Positions 1-10,600 of a DNA stretch of 64,000 nt are shown here, piece by piece. The notes under the pieces are model-generated. The model was not told the DNA's origin. It saw only the letters and a list, made by a program, of their open reading frames with translations, and made no database searches. Source of the DNA: Lumbricus rubellus (lineage: Eukaryota; Annelida; Clitellata; Crassiclitellata; Lumbricidae); the NCBI GenBank assembly GCA_945859605.1, contig OX243811.1:58377766-58441765 (forward strand). The letters are read 5' to 3'. The number at the start of each line of letters is the position of its first letter. The stretch's first letter is position 1. A program made the translations under genes and the position numbers.

Positions 1-1
1 C

Positions 2-2659
2 ACCGTTCCCTACACACAAGCTGAACAAAAATTCCTACTGGAAAAAAATTTGCAAGCTGTGGAAGAAATGTCAACGTCATCAATTTCTGTCGCTGCTGTG
101 GGAATTCCTGGCATTGATACAAAACAATTGAATCATTGTTCAGAATTTACGATGGCCTCTGGGCCTGAAGCTGTAATCAACTGGCCGACTTCAAGAGCTC
201 TACCGGTAAGAACCTCTGAAAGAACTGTTACTTCGGGGAATGAAACGAAAATCGATGTCGCTTCGTCGAGACCGCAGAAATCCAGACAGTTCACTAAATT
301 GGGCACATATGATGGCAGGACTTCCGTTGAGGTTTTCCTGAAGAAATTCGACGTTTGTTCGAAGAGTAACGAGTGGTCAGAAGAAGAAAAGTTTGCTCAA
401 TTAACCTGTGCTCTGGTGGAACCTGTGGATCAGTTGCTGCATGAATTCAATTCGGAAGCTGTGGTCACATGTTCTGATGTGGTCGCTCGTCTGAAAAGCA
501 GGTATGGAAGCACCGAACAAACTGCATTATATCAAACTCAGCTGGACACTCGACGACAAAAGGGTGGGGAAGAATTAGGCTCGGTAGTACACGACATACG
601 TAAACTCATGATTCTGGCCTTTCCGGGTCCAACCTCTAAACACAGTGAAACGATAGCTATCCGTGCTTTCCTCGATGCTTTACTCGATAGAGACTTAGCC
701 CTAAAAGTTCGTGAACGAGAACCGGACACTTTAGATCAAGCGTACAACGTGGCGGTACGACTAGAAAGCTATAGTCGGGCTGACGATGACAGCCTTAGAG
801 ATCGCAACAGTTTCAACTATACTAAGGTAATCAAAGAAAACCCGCCAGTAATCAACGAGACACCGAGACCTTGCCCGGAACTAGGGGAACGCTTGAACCG
901 ACTGGAGCAGAGACTCGACCACATTGACCATAGGTTAAGCTACGGGCAGGCGGGTCGAAATCAACAACCAGTAACCCCGGGACAGAAAATAGTCTACAAC
1001 AATCGTCGTCAGAAACCCCGGGGAGATCCTACGTTCCGGAGTTCTTTCCGAAAACGGCTTTGCTATCGGTGCAATCGCCCGGGACATCTAGTCCGAGCTT
1101 GCCCAGAGAGACCAATCGATGGCACTTATACAGAGGGAGAAGGGAGGAACGCTGGAAACGGGATACATACTGCGAGACACGTAAAAGGGAATAACGAGGC
1201 CTATCTGTCCGTCACGTTCAAGGGGAAGAAGCTGCTAGCCTTACTGGACACGGGATGTGAATTGACTTTGTGTCCGGCCACCTTGTTCCACCTGACAGAA
1301 CTTCGTGGGTCAACACAGTTAGTGCAAGCCGCCAACGGGTCCGGTATACGTGTACTGGGCGAATCGACGTTACGTTTGCAGATCGAGGGACGATCGTTCG
1401 AGATTCCTTGCCTGGTGACTGAACAGGTCTCGGAGATTATTCTGGGATTATCGTGGATGAAAACGGAGAATGTTATGTGGCACATTGGCCGTAACTGGGT
1501 CTGGGTCGGGAACAGCCGTTTCACGGTGCACAGCAAACCGCGCTCCGGCTGGTGCCGGCGAATAGTAATTTCGCGGGATACCCTCATCGCCCCAAATACC
1601 GAGAGGGATGTGGAAGCTCAAGCCATATTGCCAACGCTGAACGAACTTCGGAAGCAGTGGGCTGTGAATCCTGAACTACTTCAGTCCGGTCTTATACTGG
1701 CGGGGACTTTGCTCCCGGACCGAAATTACGATATACCGATTCGAGTGATGAACCCGACCGATCAATCCATCTGGATCGGAAAAGGAGTACAATGTACCGC
1801 CAAAGTCGTCACGGTAATGGGTGAAGAGTCGACACCGAACCCTATCAGCGGATGTGCTACGGTCTCCGAACCACCTCGCCCGCCTACTGAAACTGATGTT
1901 ACGAAGATACTTTCTCCGTTGTGGACAGAAATTGCATCAGACGTCCCGGAGACTATCCAGAACCGACTCCGTCTAACCATTCTTCAACATCAAAAAGCAT
2001 TCTCCCCAAGCGAGTGGGATTTGGGATTCACCAAAGTCATACAACACGAAATAGAAACCGGGAACGAAAGTCCCGTCCGACAATCGCTTCGCCGTCAACC
2101 ACTTACCCTGCTACCGGTTATCGACGAACAGGTCGACCAAATGCTGAAACAGAGGCTAATCGAACCCTCAACCTTGGCCTGGGCCAGTAATGTGGTTATG
2201 GTTCAGAAGAAGGACGGAACTTCTAGGTTTTGCGTCGACTATCGTGCCGTGAATACTAAAACCCGGAAAAATGCGTACCCACTACCGCTAATTAGTGAGA
2301 GCCTGGACACCCTATCAGGGGCGAAGTGGTTTAGCACTTTTGATCTTCGAGCAGGATACCACCAAGTAGCCGTTCATCCTAAAGACCGCCCCCAAACAGC
2401 TTTCGTCACCAGGCGGGGAAGTTTTCAATTCCGCGTCTTACCATTCGGCCTATGTAACTCGCCTGCGACTTTCTCACGAATGATGAATTTGGTCATGGCC
2501 GGACTAAATTTTGAGGTATGTCTTATCTACCTTGATGACATCATCGTTTTTGCGGAAGATCTGGAGACCCACCTGAACCGTTTAACTCAAGTACTGGAGC
2601 GGTTGGCGGCTGTAGGATTGAAACTGAAACCCTCCAAATGCCATCTACTACAGCGCTAG
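2..2659 (+). pseudogene. gypsy Gag-protease-RT, ended by premature stop
   Basis: The longest ATG-started frame is 50-2659 (869 aa), but the frame is open from base 2. Residues about 80-230 form a retrotransposon Gag domain. A zinc knuckle CYRCNRPGHLVRACP follows at about 1060-1105, then an aspartic protease site LLDTGCEL near 1237-1260. The RT begins about 2050 and shows YPLPLISESLD, FDLRAGYHQV and the catalytic YLDD (near 2530). The frame stops at TAG 2657-2659 inside the RT thumb/connection, and the same frame continues beyond with RNase H, so the stop is a point mutation in this copy. The Gag is clearly related to the minus-strand Gag at 58484-61405. Confidence 0.9.
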
Positions 2660-3908
2660 GTATTATTCCTAGGACATGTAGTGAGCGAAAAGGGGATCGA
2701 GACTAATCCAGAGAAGACTGAAGCGGTGTTATCATGGCCGACTCCGAAGAAACTACGGGATGTCCGTGCCTTCCTCGGGTTATGTTCGTACTATAGGAAA
2801 TTCGTTCCTGAGTTCTCGAAGGTGGCAAAGCCGCTACATGCGTTGACTCGAAAAGGGTGCCGTTTCCTGTGGACAGAAGCCTGCGAAATTGCTTTCATGG
2901 ACCTGAAGCGATTGTTGACTGCGACTCCGATCTTGGCCCTGCCGAATGACACCGACCTATATATCCTGGATACCGACGCCACTGGAGATGCTATAGGAGC
3001 CGTACTCTCCCAGGTCCAGGGAGGTCAGGAACGGGTCGTCTGCTATGGAAGTCGACTTTGCTCCTTGGCCGAGCAAAACTACGATGTCACCAAAAGAGAA
3101 TTGCTGGCGATCGTCCATTTTTTGAAGACTTACCGACAGTATTTGCTAGGGCGGCGGTTCCTGCTTCGGACAGACCACTCGGCCTTACAATGGTTGAGAC
3201 GTACTCCGCTCCCTATCGGCCAACAGGCTCGGTGGCTGGCTATAACGGAGGAATTCACATTCGACATTCAGCACCGTGCTGGAACCGCTCATGGTAACGC
3301 CGATGCGATGTCCCGTCTTCCCCACGGAGCTCAACTCGTAAGGGAATTACAGAGAGGTGCCACCGAACCACCGGAGTTACCGTCGGACTGGAATAGAACG
3401 ACCATCGGGGAGGAGCAACGAGCGGACGCTGATCTCGGTTGGATCTTCCGGAAGAAGGTAGTATCGGATGAACCACCATCGTATGATGAGCTGCGGAGTC
3501 AAAGTGGAACCGTGAAAGTGCTGGCCGCCCAGTGGTCACAACTAGAGGTCAAGGACGGTTTGCTGATGAGAAACTGGGTCGATAAAGAGGATAACAGGGT
3601 AAAAAACCACCAACTAATCCCGCCGCCAGGGCGACGTACCACCATTGTAAAATTGGCTCACGAGGGAATAACCGGCGGACACATGGAGATTCGGCGAACA
3701 CTTTCACAGCTTCAGAAGAGGGGATATTGGCCAGGGTGGAGAGAAGACGTAAAATGCGAACTACGACGCTGTGTGCCTTGCGCCCAGTACATCCGAGGGA
3801 AACCACCCAAACGAGGAAAACTACAGTCGATGATAGTAGGCGCACCGATGGAGTGTTTAGGGGTGGACATTACGGGACCACACCCCCCCTTCCAGCCGAG
3901 GCTACAGG
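2660..3908 (+). pseudogene. gypsy RNase H and integrase N-terminal part
   Basis: Continues the same frame after the stop at 2657-2659 (first internal ATG 2681). It contains the end of RT (FLGLCSYYRKFVPEFSKVAKPL), an RNase H domain (DTDATGDAIGAVLSQ, RELLAIVHFLKTYRQYLLG, TDHSALQWL) and the integrase zinc-binding region HEGITGGHMEIRR...CVPC. The integrase core starts (LGVDITGPHPP), then the frame is lost at a run of seven C (3883-3889). Beyond that run the core continues in another frame, so a one-base length change in the run is the likely cause. The nominal frame runs on to 3964. Confidence 0.88.
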
Positions 3909-4850
3909 TACATATTAACGGCCGTGGATCATTTTACACGATGGGCAGAGGCACACCCGATTAGGAACCAGGAGGCCGCCACGGTCGCCCGGGTTCTGGT
4001 CGAACAGGTTTTCAGTCGGTTTGGATGTCCGAGACAGATTTTGACGGACCAAGGTCCTTGTTTCGAGGCGGCCTTGTTCAAGGATATATGTCAACGACTG
4101 CAGATTGATAAAATCCGTACAACACCATACAAGCCGAGCACCAACGGAACCGTGGAGAGATTTCATCGGACTCTGAACACTATGTTAGGGAAGGTGGTAG
4201 CCCAGAACCAACGGGATTGGGATGTGCACCTCCCCTACGTCCTGGCCGCCTACCGAGCCAGTGAAAATGAGAGTACTGGTTTCACACCGAACCGGCTCTT
4301 TCTGTCACGAGAACTCTGTCTACCAATAGATCTAGTGTTAGGCGATGTTCGTGTTGCCAATGTTGTGTCAAGTACCGATGACTTCGTCCAAAATCAAGTC
4401 GAAACTATACAAAATGATTTTGAGTTGGCCCGGAGGTGTATGAAGCGGCAGGCCACCATTCGGAACTTTCGTTATGATATGAGGGTGAAGGCGGCCTAGT
4501 TTCCAATAGGCACCTGGGTTTGGTACTTTTACCCACGGAGGCGCCCCGGGATCAAAGATAAGTGGAACAAACTGTACACTGGCCCCTGCAAAGTAGTGGA
4601 GCAGCTGAGTCCCGTCCTGTACAAGATACAGAAAACCGTACGTTCCCAGCCTCAACTGGTTTACGTGGATAAGCTGAAGCTATTTAATGGGCAGCCACCT
4701 AAGGATTGGGACGTGAGGCCCATGCCTGACCCTTTAGGACCGGGGGATATAGAGAGGCTAGCTGTCGTCGACCCTTTGGAGGAAGGATGGCCCAGCTTCA
4801 CCGAGAGACCCCGAAGGGAAATTGTACGTCCCGTAAGGTATAGGGAGTAA
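3903..4850 (+). pseudogene. gypsy integrase catalytic core and C-terminus
   Basis: From 3903 the integrase core resumes in frame 3: VDHFTRWAEAHPI, ILTDQGPCFEA (second catalytic Asp), and NGTVERFHRTLNTML (catalytic Glu). A TAG at 4497-4499 interrupts it; the same frame continues to 4850 with the C-terminal segment (VYVDKLKLFNG and a basic tail ending REIVRPVRYRE). The tail resembles the end of the minus-strand polyprotein at 58484, which supports a common family. The copy cannot make a continuous integrase. Confidence 0.87.
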
Positions 4851-5529
4851 GGTAGAGTAAGGTGGTGCGCGTAGGTTAAACACTTTTGTGTTTCTTCCTT
4901 GTGTTTAAACCTTGTATAGCGCCTTATTGCATTGTTGTGTTATTTTGTTGGTCTATGTGTCAGAGCATGAATTAGTGATTAGAAGACTTTTCTTCTTGCA
5001 AGTGGCTCCGTACAATTGATGATTATAGCACTGTGTGTCACTTTTATAATGTTTGCTTACCTGAATGTGTATGGTAACAATAAAAATTATAGCGTGGTAA
5101 GATTGGATGCAAGGGGTATTTGGGCGATGTTATTACACTTCCACCGTATGAATCTGTTAGAGTTTGGCCGTACCCAGCTTAAGGAAATGTTAGAGGCCAC
5201 TCCGTCGCTTCTACCGGAGATAGGTGCGATCCCAGTAATTGCAGCCACTGTGTAAACCCTAGACAGTATTTAGAGGCTGTTGGATATTGTGAGCAGGTTA
5301 AGGGTTGCGGTTAACTTCATGTAGGACCTCGACAATTGTCTGATTAGGCCCAAAAAAGGTTTGTGCCTTGGGTCACCAAATAACAATTCCATAACGTGAA
5401 TCTAAATTGTAAATGTTCCATTACTTGGTTAGTTAAGAGTTCAGTTATAATGAATGTTGCTATGTTTATTAATCTCTGTGTTATGACAATTTTTCAGTTC
5501 TGAAAAATTAAAATTAGGGGGGGGGAGAG
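4851..5529 (+). other. gypsy 3' untranslated region with polypurine tract
   Basis: No recognised gene lies between the end of pol and the LTR. A 79-aa open frame (5016-5255) starts with a hydrophobic stretch (MMIIALCVTFIMFAY) but has no recognised domain and may be chance. The last bases, 5511-5529, are a purine run containing nine G, directly before TGTAACG: a polypurine tract for plus-strand priming. Confidence 0.7.
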
Positions 5530-6323
5530 TGTAACGATCGGGGATCGTTGCGATATATATTTCATTTCTGCTTAATTTTGGTTCGCACCCGAAGCGGTAT
5601 ATTTAGTCTATTATCGGTTACGTAATGTCCAATAATAGATATTGCGCGTTAAAAACTGCACTGCGGACGTGGCGTGAGGTGAGCTGTTGTGCTCTTGGCC
5701 ATTCACGAGGCTTCCCGCTTGTCACGTGGGCCGGGGTGGCGTCGGTGCATGGGGCAGTAGAAGGAAAGTTGTGAAGAGAGCAGGATGTATTGAATTTCTA
5801 AGTGAAAGATTCGCACTTTGTGTGCAAATAATTATAATATCTGTTCTTCCGCGATTAAGTTGTAAGCGGATTTCATTTTTGGTTTGCTGTGTGTTACCTC
5901 CTGAGTTTCTTGTATACATTGATCGATATTCTGAACTGCCGTGGGTTGAATTGAAATATCGCAAAGTGTCTGTTTACCGCAAGCTGGTCATTTCGATATA
6001 TAAATATTTCTGGATTGACAGGGAAGTAAAACCACATTATATTAATCTGACTATTATAAAAATCGATCTTATAATTTAATAGAAATACTAGGCCTCTCTA
6101 AAACTATACCTCGTGCGAATAACCCATTCGGTAATTAATAAATAATAAACTGTTACTCAGAACTTTAAACGCAAAGTAGTCTGTACAAATATTAGGGCAA
6201 TAAATACTGTAAAATGATCCCGAGGAGATCATTTCTTTATTACGATAAATACTGTTAAAAGATCCCGAGGAGATCTTTCGTTATTATAACAACAAACTAA
6301 ATACCAGTTGTTCGTTAGGCACA
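5530..6323 (+). repeat. gypsy 3' LTR (end uncertain)
   Basis: Starts TGTAACG right after the polypurine tract. It holds an imperfect tandem duplication at about 6199-6288: two units of about 45 bp, each with AAGATCCCGAGGAGATC-like sequence. The right end is placed at GGCACA, 6323, by the TG...CA rule and a possible primer-binding site (TGGCTGCAGTTACC) at 6327; this cannot be confirmed without a second LTR. Confidence 0.6.
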
Positions 6324-6440
6324 GATTGGCTGCAGTTACCTTTGTACATTGAAACTTCTTTTGTGTTAAATGCTAATTGCAAATAATAAAGTAAGAAAAT
6401 AATTAGAAGAACCTATTGCATTGTTATTCACTAAATATAA

Positions 6441-7180
6441 TGTCAGAAAGCGGATTGTCAGAGACAGAGGAGGTTGAAGAAAAGGAAACAGGAGAAGGGG
6501 AACAAGAGGGCCCCACTCAGTTCAGTCAGTAGAATTAAATGGGGACCTTTCGGATAGAATTAAGGAGCAAGAGGAGAGGTTAGAGAAATGGTCTAGCTGC
6601 CTAACAGAAATTATGGGGCGCCAGAAACACTTCGAGGACTTGGTCTCTAACAGTCAGGAGGGAATAGGGGAATTAAGGGATGAGTTAAGTAGTCTGACTG
6701 AGTTCCTTTCGAGGGGAGTTGGGTCCCAAAAACCTGTTGGGTGGGAACTGAACCCAGATAAGTCATCTCGAGGGGCTGTCGTCGTCGACCAAACGACCGT
6801 GGGACTATGTCCAGCCGCCACTCCTGCCGATCCTGGTACCGTATTTGGTCTAAGGGCCCAATTCTCCCCGGAAGTGGGAACTAGGGTGATGGGCCGGGCC
6901 CCGGAAGATCCATATCCATCTCGGGAACCTGAGGCGAGGTTTGCCCCGTCCGACGACTGGAAGAAGTATACTCCCGCCCAACAGTTAGCGCCCTCGCAGG
7001 TGGCCTTGTTCGAAATCCCTGAAAAGCAAGAACTAGGATCAGGAATAGGTGGCCACCTGGCGAGTAGACCCGTCGCTACAATTCGACCAGGAAACAAAGG
7101 GATATACTTGCAGTTACAGGACCAGAAGATGGCCTCTTCTATTTCTTGGTTGATGCAGCAGCGCTCAAAGCATATACCAT
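6441..7180 (+). pseudogene. Second gypsy gag leader, truncated and frameshifted
   Basis: An ATG at 6441 opens an acidic frame (MSESGLSETEEVEEK...) that stops near 6530. A frame shifted by one base carries on with a charged, coiled-coil-like stretch (SDRIKEQEERLEKW) and the 6613-7182 frame. The segment GWELNPDKSSRGAVVV...PADPGT aligns by eye with GELNPDGLPLREAVVL...EAIPGT in the minus-strand gag piece at 26240-26839, so both are leader regions of one gypsy family. It stops at 7180 in apparently unrelated sequence. Sitting right after a 3' LTR, it suggests a tandem or recombined element. Confidence 0.6.
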
Positions 7181-7182
7181 AA

Positions 7183-7629
7183 TTATAAAAGTTGCAGAAT
7201 CCAACATGGCGAGATCACGCACATTCAGTAGGCCTACGTTTGTCCCTGCTCGAAGTTGGTCATGAGCTAATCAGACCGCTTATAATCACGAGTCATCATT
7301 TTAATTCAAGATTTTTTACTTTTTACGTTCAACAATGTCCTTGTCTATCAGATAAATTAAACATGACCGAAATTGGTTAAACATTTCCAAAGATTTGACG
7401 AAAATTAATTGGGGGTAATTTTTTACCCCCCCCCCGGTTACCAACAACTGTAACCGAAAAGGGGTTACCCTATAAGGGTTAACTTGTCCAGCACCATTGC
7501 AAAACTAATGGCTGCCTATATTTAGAAAAGTTTTCGCATGCTGCTTTACATTTCGTTATTTTATTCCCTGCACATTATACTAAACACTGAAAAGCATTGA
7601 TTACATGAAATTCCTAATGGTCGTTTCAG
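7183..7629 (+). other. Non-coding stretch before the phosphatase exons
   Basis: No gene seen. It includes runs of T and C near 7416-7440 and a pair of GGTTACC-type words. It probably belongs to an intron of the phosphatase gene, whose ectodomain and membrane exons are not in the window. Confidence 0.4.
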
Positions 7630-10600
7630 AGATAGAATTGGAAACTGGTGAACAGAATTCTACTTACTATTCATCTTCGTCAGTGCCAAGAGAAATAAAT
7701 GTCCAGCAATTGCCACACATATTGAGACAGAAAATGTCTACTCCTGGAATAATGGATAAAGAATACAAGGTAATCCATTTTAGGGGTCAATTTCGGCTGT
7801 TCATTCGCTTCTTTAATGCAAGGTTTTAGGCCTACTTTAACGATATAAGATTACGCCTACTATAAAAGAACATAGGCCTATTTAAGAAATGGAGAAACCT
7901 TTTATGTATAAATGCATGCGTGGATATATAATTATATATAATTGTAAGGAAATTGAGAGCGTGCAAATAAGATATTCGTGTATTGCTGTAAAGTTTGCCG
8001 TTTCGCGCCTGTATGTCGTCACACGGATAGGGTCGCCATAGCAACCAATCGGGGTTCCGCCGATCGCCGAGCGCGGGGCCATTTAAGTTCGCCGCCTGGC
8101 CGGCGGATGGGTGCAAATTGCTGTCCTGCCTTCCTTTTAAGTTGAGCCGCTGCTTCACGCGCCCTCTCTGATGACGTAGGCACACCCCTGGCTGGAGCGG
8201 TCGTATGTCGGCGCGTATGGGCGTTTGTTTGGTTGCGTATGTGTACGTGTTTGTGTGAGTGGCGCTGGCGCGCGTTTTGCATGGGGTTTGCACTGGCTTG
8301 AACTAAGTACATCTGTCCCTTTCTTCCTCTCGGTCTGCCTGCTTGTCAGTCTGCATGTCTAAGGGCCGGCAAATAGCGATTTATTTGATCCCTTTCATGT
8401 AGTAAAATTGCATTTGCGGTATTGATTGATTGACGTGTGCATATAAATATAGGCCCGTTGCCTCTGTGTGTTAGTCGAGAGAAAGCAGTTGTCAGGCCTA
8501 TACGTTAAGTTAGTTTAAGAAATTGGCAGTATTCAACGCACTGCGTGCGTGCAGTTAAGACTGTTTTCCATCGATGAAGCATTTAATAAGAAGATTAAAA
8601 CGATATCCAGCGTGTTTCCTGCCTGACTATAATTAATCCTATGCCCGACGGGAAGGGTGACACCCACAGCGCGGACAGAAAGACGGAAGGATCCAACTCG
8701 ACATCCTGGGTACCTGAAGAGAGAGAGGGATCCGACCGGAAGTGAACCAGGGCTGATAGAAAACCCGACTCAGCGGTTTCTTCACATAATTATAAATATA
8801 TGCATACAATAATTATGCATACATGCATACGCATAAAATTTCGAGTGTGTGCAGGGTGAATGAATTTCCTACTCTGATACATGCATGTACATAAGGCCTC
8901 ATAGGCCTACTTGAGCTGTGCACTTGCTTTTTCTTAAGATTAGGTGCTTCGAAACTGCTAGAAATCTGCTGAATCATCGGCCAACTACATTCGAGACCAG
9001 CTACACTAGTTGATAAAAATCATCTGGACCAATTTGAGACTTCTTGTCTTTATTTGTGCTATTCAATTTAGCTCGTTCCTATGGAAACAAAGCATCCATG
9101 CAATGTCGGAAAGAATCGGGAGTTCAAAAAGAAGAACCGATTTAAAAACATTGTTCCTTGTAAGACTGTTTAATTCCAACCGAACTAAGCATTAAGCAAC
9201 ACTAGAAATAACATACTTATTTTCCAATTAGGCCTACCTTTCATTGCCGTTACCGGTAGTCATTTTGTTTAAATTCGCCTAAGATCGAATCTCTAGCGCA
9301 AGAATTGTTGTTGTTATTCTTCCTCGTGTGATTTTCTATACCGTAAGGAAATCTATAATCTATAATAGGCCTACGTTGTCAAATCTTATCAACAAGATAG
9401 GTCTAGTATTGGGACTCACTATAAAGGCATGTAAGAACGATTTGGCAGTTCGGTAAATTATCCAAACGATTCTCTTCTTCTGGTTCTCTGCCCATAGGCA
9501 GGTTCGGCTGTCCAATGTCACCACTCTTCCCTCCGCTGGGCCTTCTCCTTTAGTTTTTGATATCCAATCTTCTTCATCAGCGTGTCCAGCAACATCTGTC
9601 GTGGTCTTCCTCTTGTTCGTTTCCCCTCCATTTTTCCTTCTATCAACGGTTTCACCAGACTGTCTCCTCTTAGCATATGCCCTATCCAATTCTTATGTCT
9701 TTCTCTGATTGTTTTTATTATTGTTCTTTCCTCTTCTACCCTTTCCAGCACTTCCTCGTTTGTTCTGTGTTCCGTCCAGCTGATCTTCTCCATTCTTCTC
9801 CACGTCCACATTTCAAACGCTTCGATTTTCTTTATGTCTTCTTTTCTCATGGTCCAGGTTTCGGAACCATACAACACCACACTCCACACCAGTGTTTTTA
9901 TCATTCGTTTCTTGAGGTTTCTGTTTAGCTTTCCTCGTAGTAGTTCTCCTCTTTTCGTGAATGCCTCTTTTCCCATTGCAATCCTCCTTCTGATGTCCTT
10001 GGCATCCAAACGATTCTCACTGTAAAAATGCTACTCTTCGTATTTATATCGTAACGTACTTGCATAGAAATGTACCTTGCAATGGACCTAGTGAGTTATC
10101 TTAGTTCATTTAAGATTCAGTCTGCCTTACGACTCACGAGTAGAGCCATACAACGTGCAGTAAGTCATATTCAATTTTTCTGTCTCTGTGTCTCTTTATC
10201 TGTCTATCTCTTATTGTGTGCTTTGTGAAGCTAAAATGGCAGAGATGAAAGTAGGAAAGTTCATTTTTGGCAGACGGCATAGATTTTAAGAAAGCTCATC
10301 TTACATGATATTATCTTTTACATTTTTTAGATGATCATAACCGAGTAGTTCTACGTAAGTTGGATGGCAACGCTTTATCCGACTACGTTAACGCAAGTTA
10401 CATCAACGTAAGTTTTAAAAAAAGTACATTTTTGAACTGTAGCTGATTTCCATAAATATAGCCTGCATGTAGGACATTGCGGGCTATGTAGGCTACAATT
10501 AGTACAATAGTCTAAGCTATTGGCTGACTGGAATAATTAAACCATTTTGAATGGAGTTTTATTAAATTGCATTTCTACGTTTGTGATCTGATTCCTATTA

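Larger units (their letters stand above)
1..6323 (+). mobile_element. Decayed Ty3/gypsy LTR retrotransposon, 5' part outside window
   Basis: Domain order is Gag, protease, RT, RNase H, integrase, polypurine tract, 3' LTR, which is the Ty3/gypsy order. The reading frame is already open at base 2, so the 5' LTR and gag start lie left of the window. Two in-frame stops (2657-2659, 4497-4499) and one frameshift near the C run at 3883-3889 make this copy non-functional. The polypurine tract is at about 5511-5529 and the LTR starts with TGTAACG at 5530. The LTR end at 6323 is a guess from a GGCACA followed by a TGGCTGCAG primer-site-like stretch, since no second LTR is available to align. Confidence 0.9.

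Noticed and set aside
5687..6079. 130-aa frame in the gypsy LTR
   Set aside because: Lies inside the LTR, no recognised domain, opposite-strand frame of similar size; most likely chance.
7882..8312. Overlapping minus-strand frames of 66-153 aa
   Set aside because: The GC-rich island opens frames by chance; no domain or conserved motif seen.
8000..8330. Promoter CpG island of a new gene
   Set aside because: No coding exon follows in any frame and the surrounding phosphatase exons join across it; kept only as a GC-rich island.
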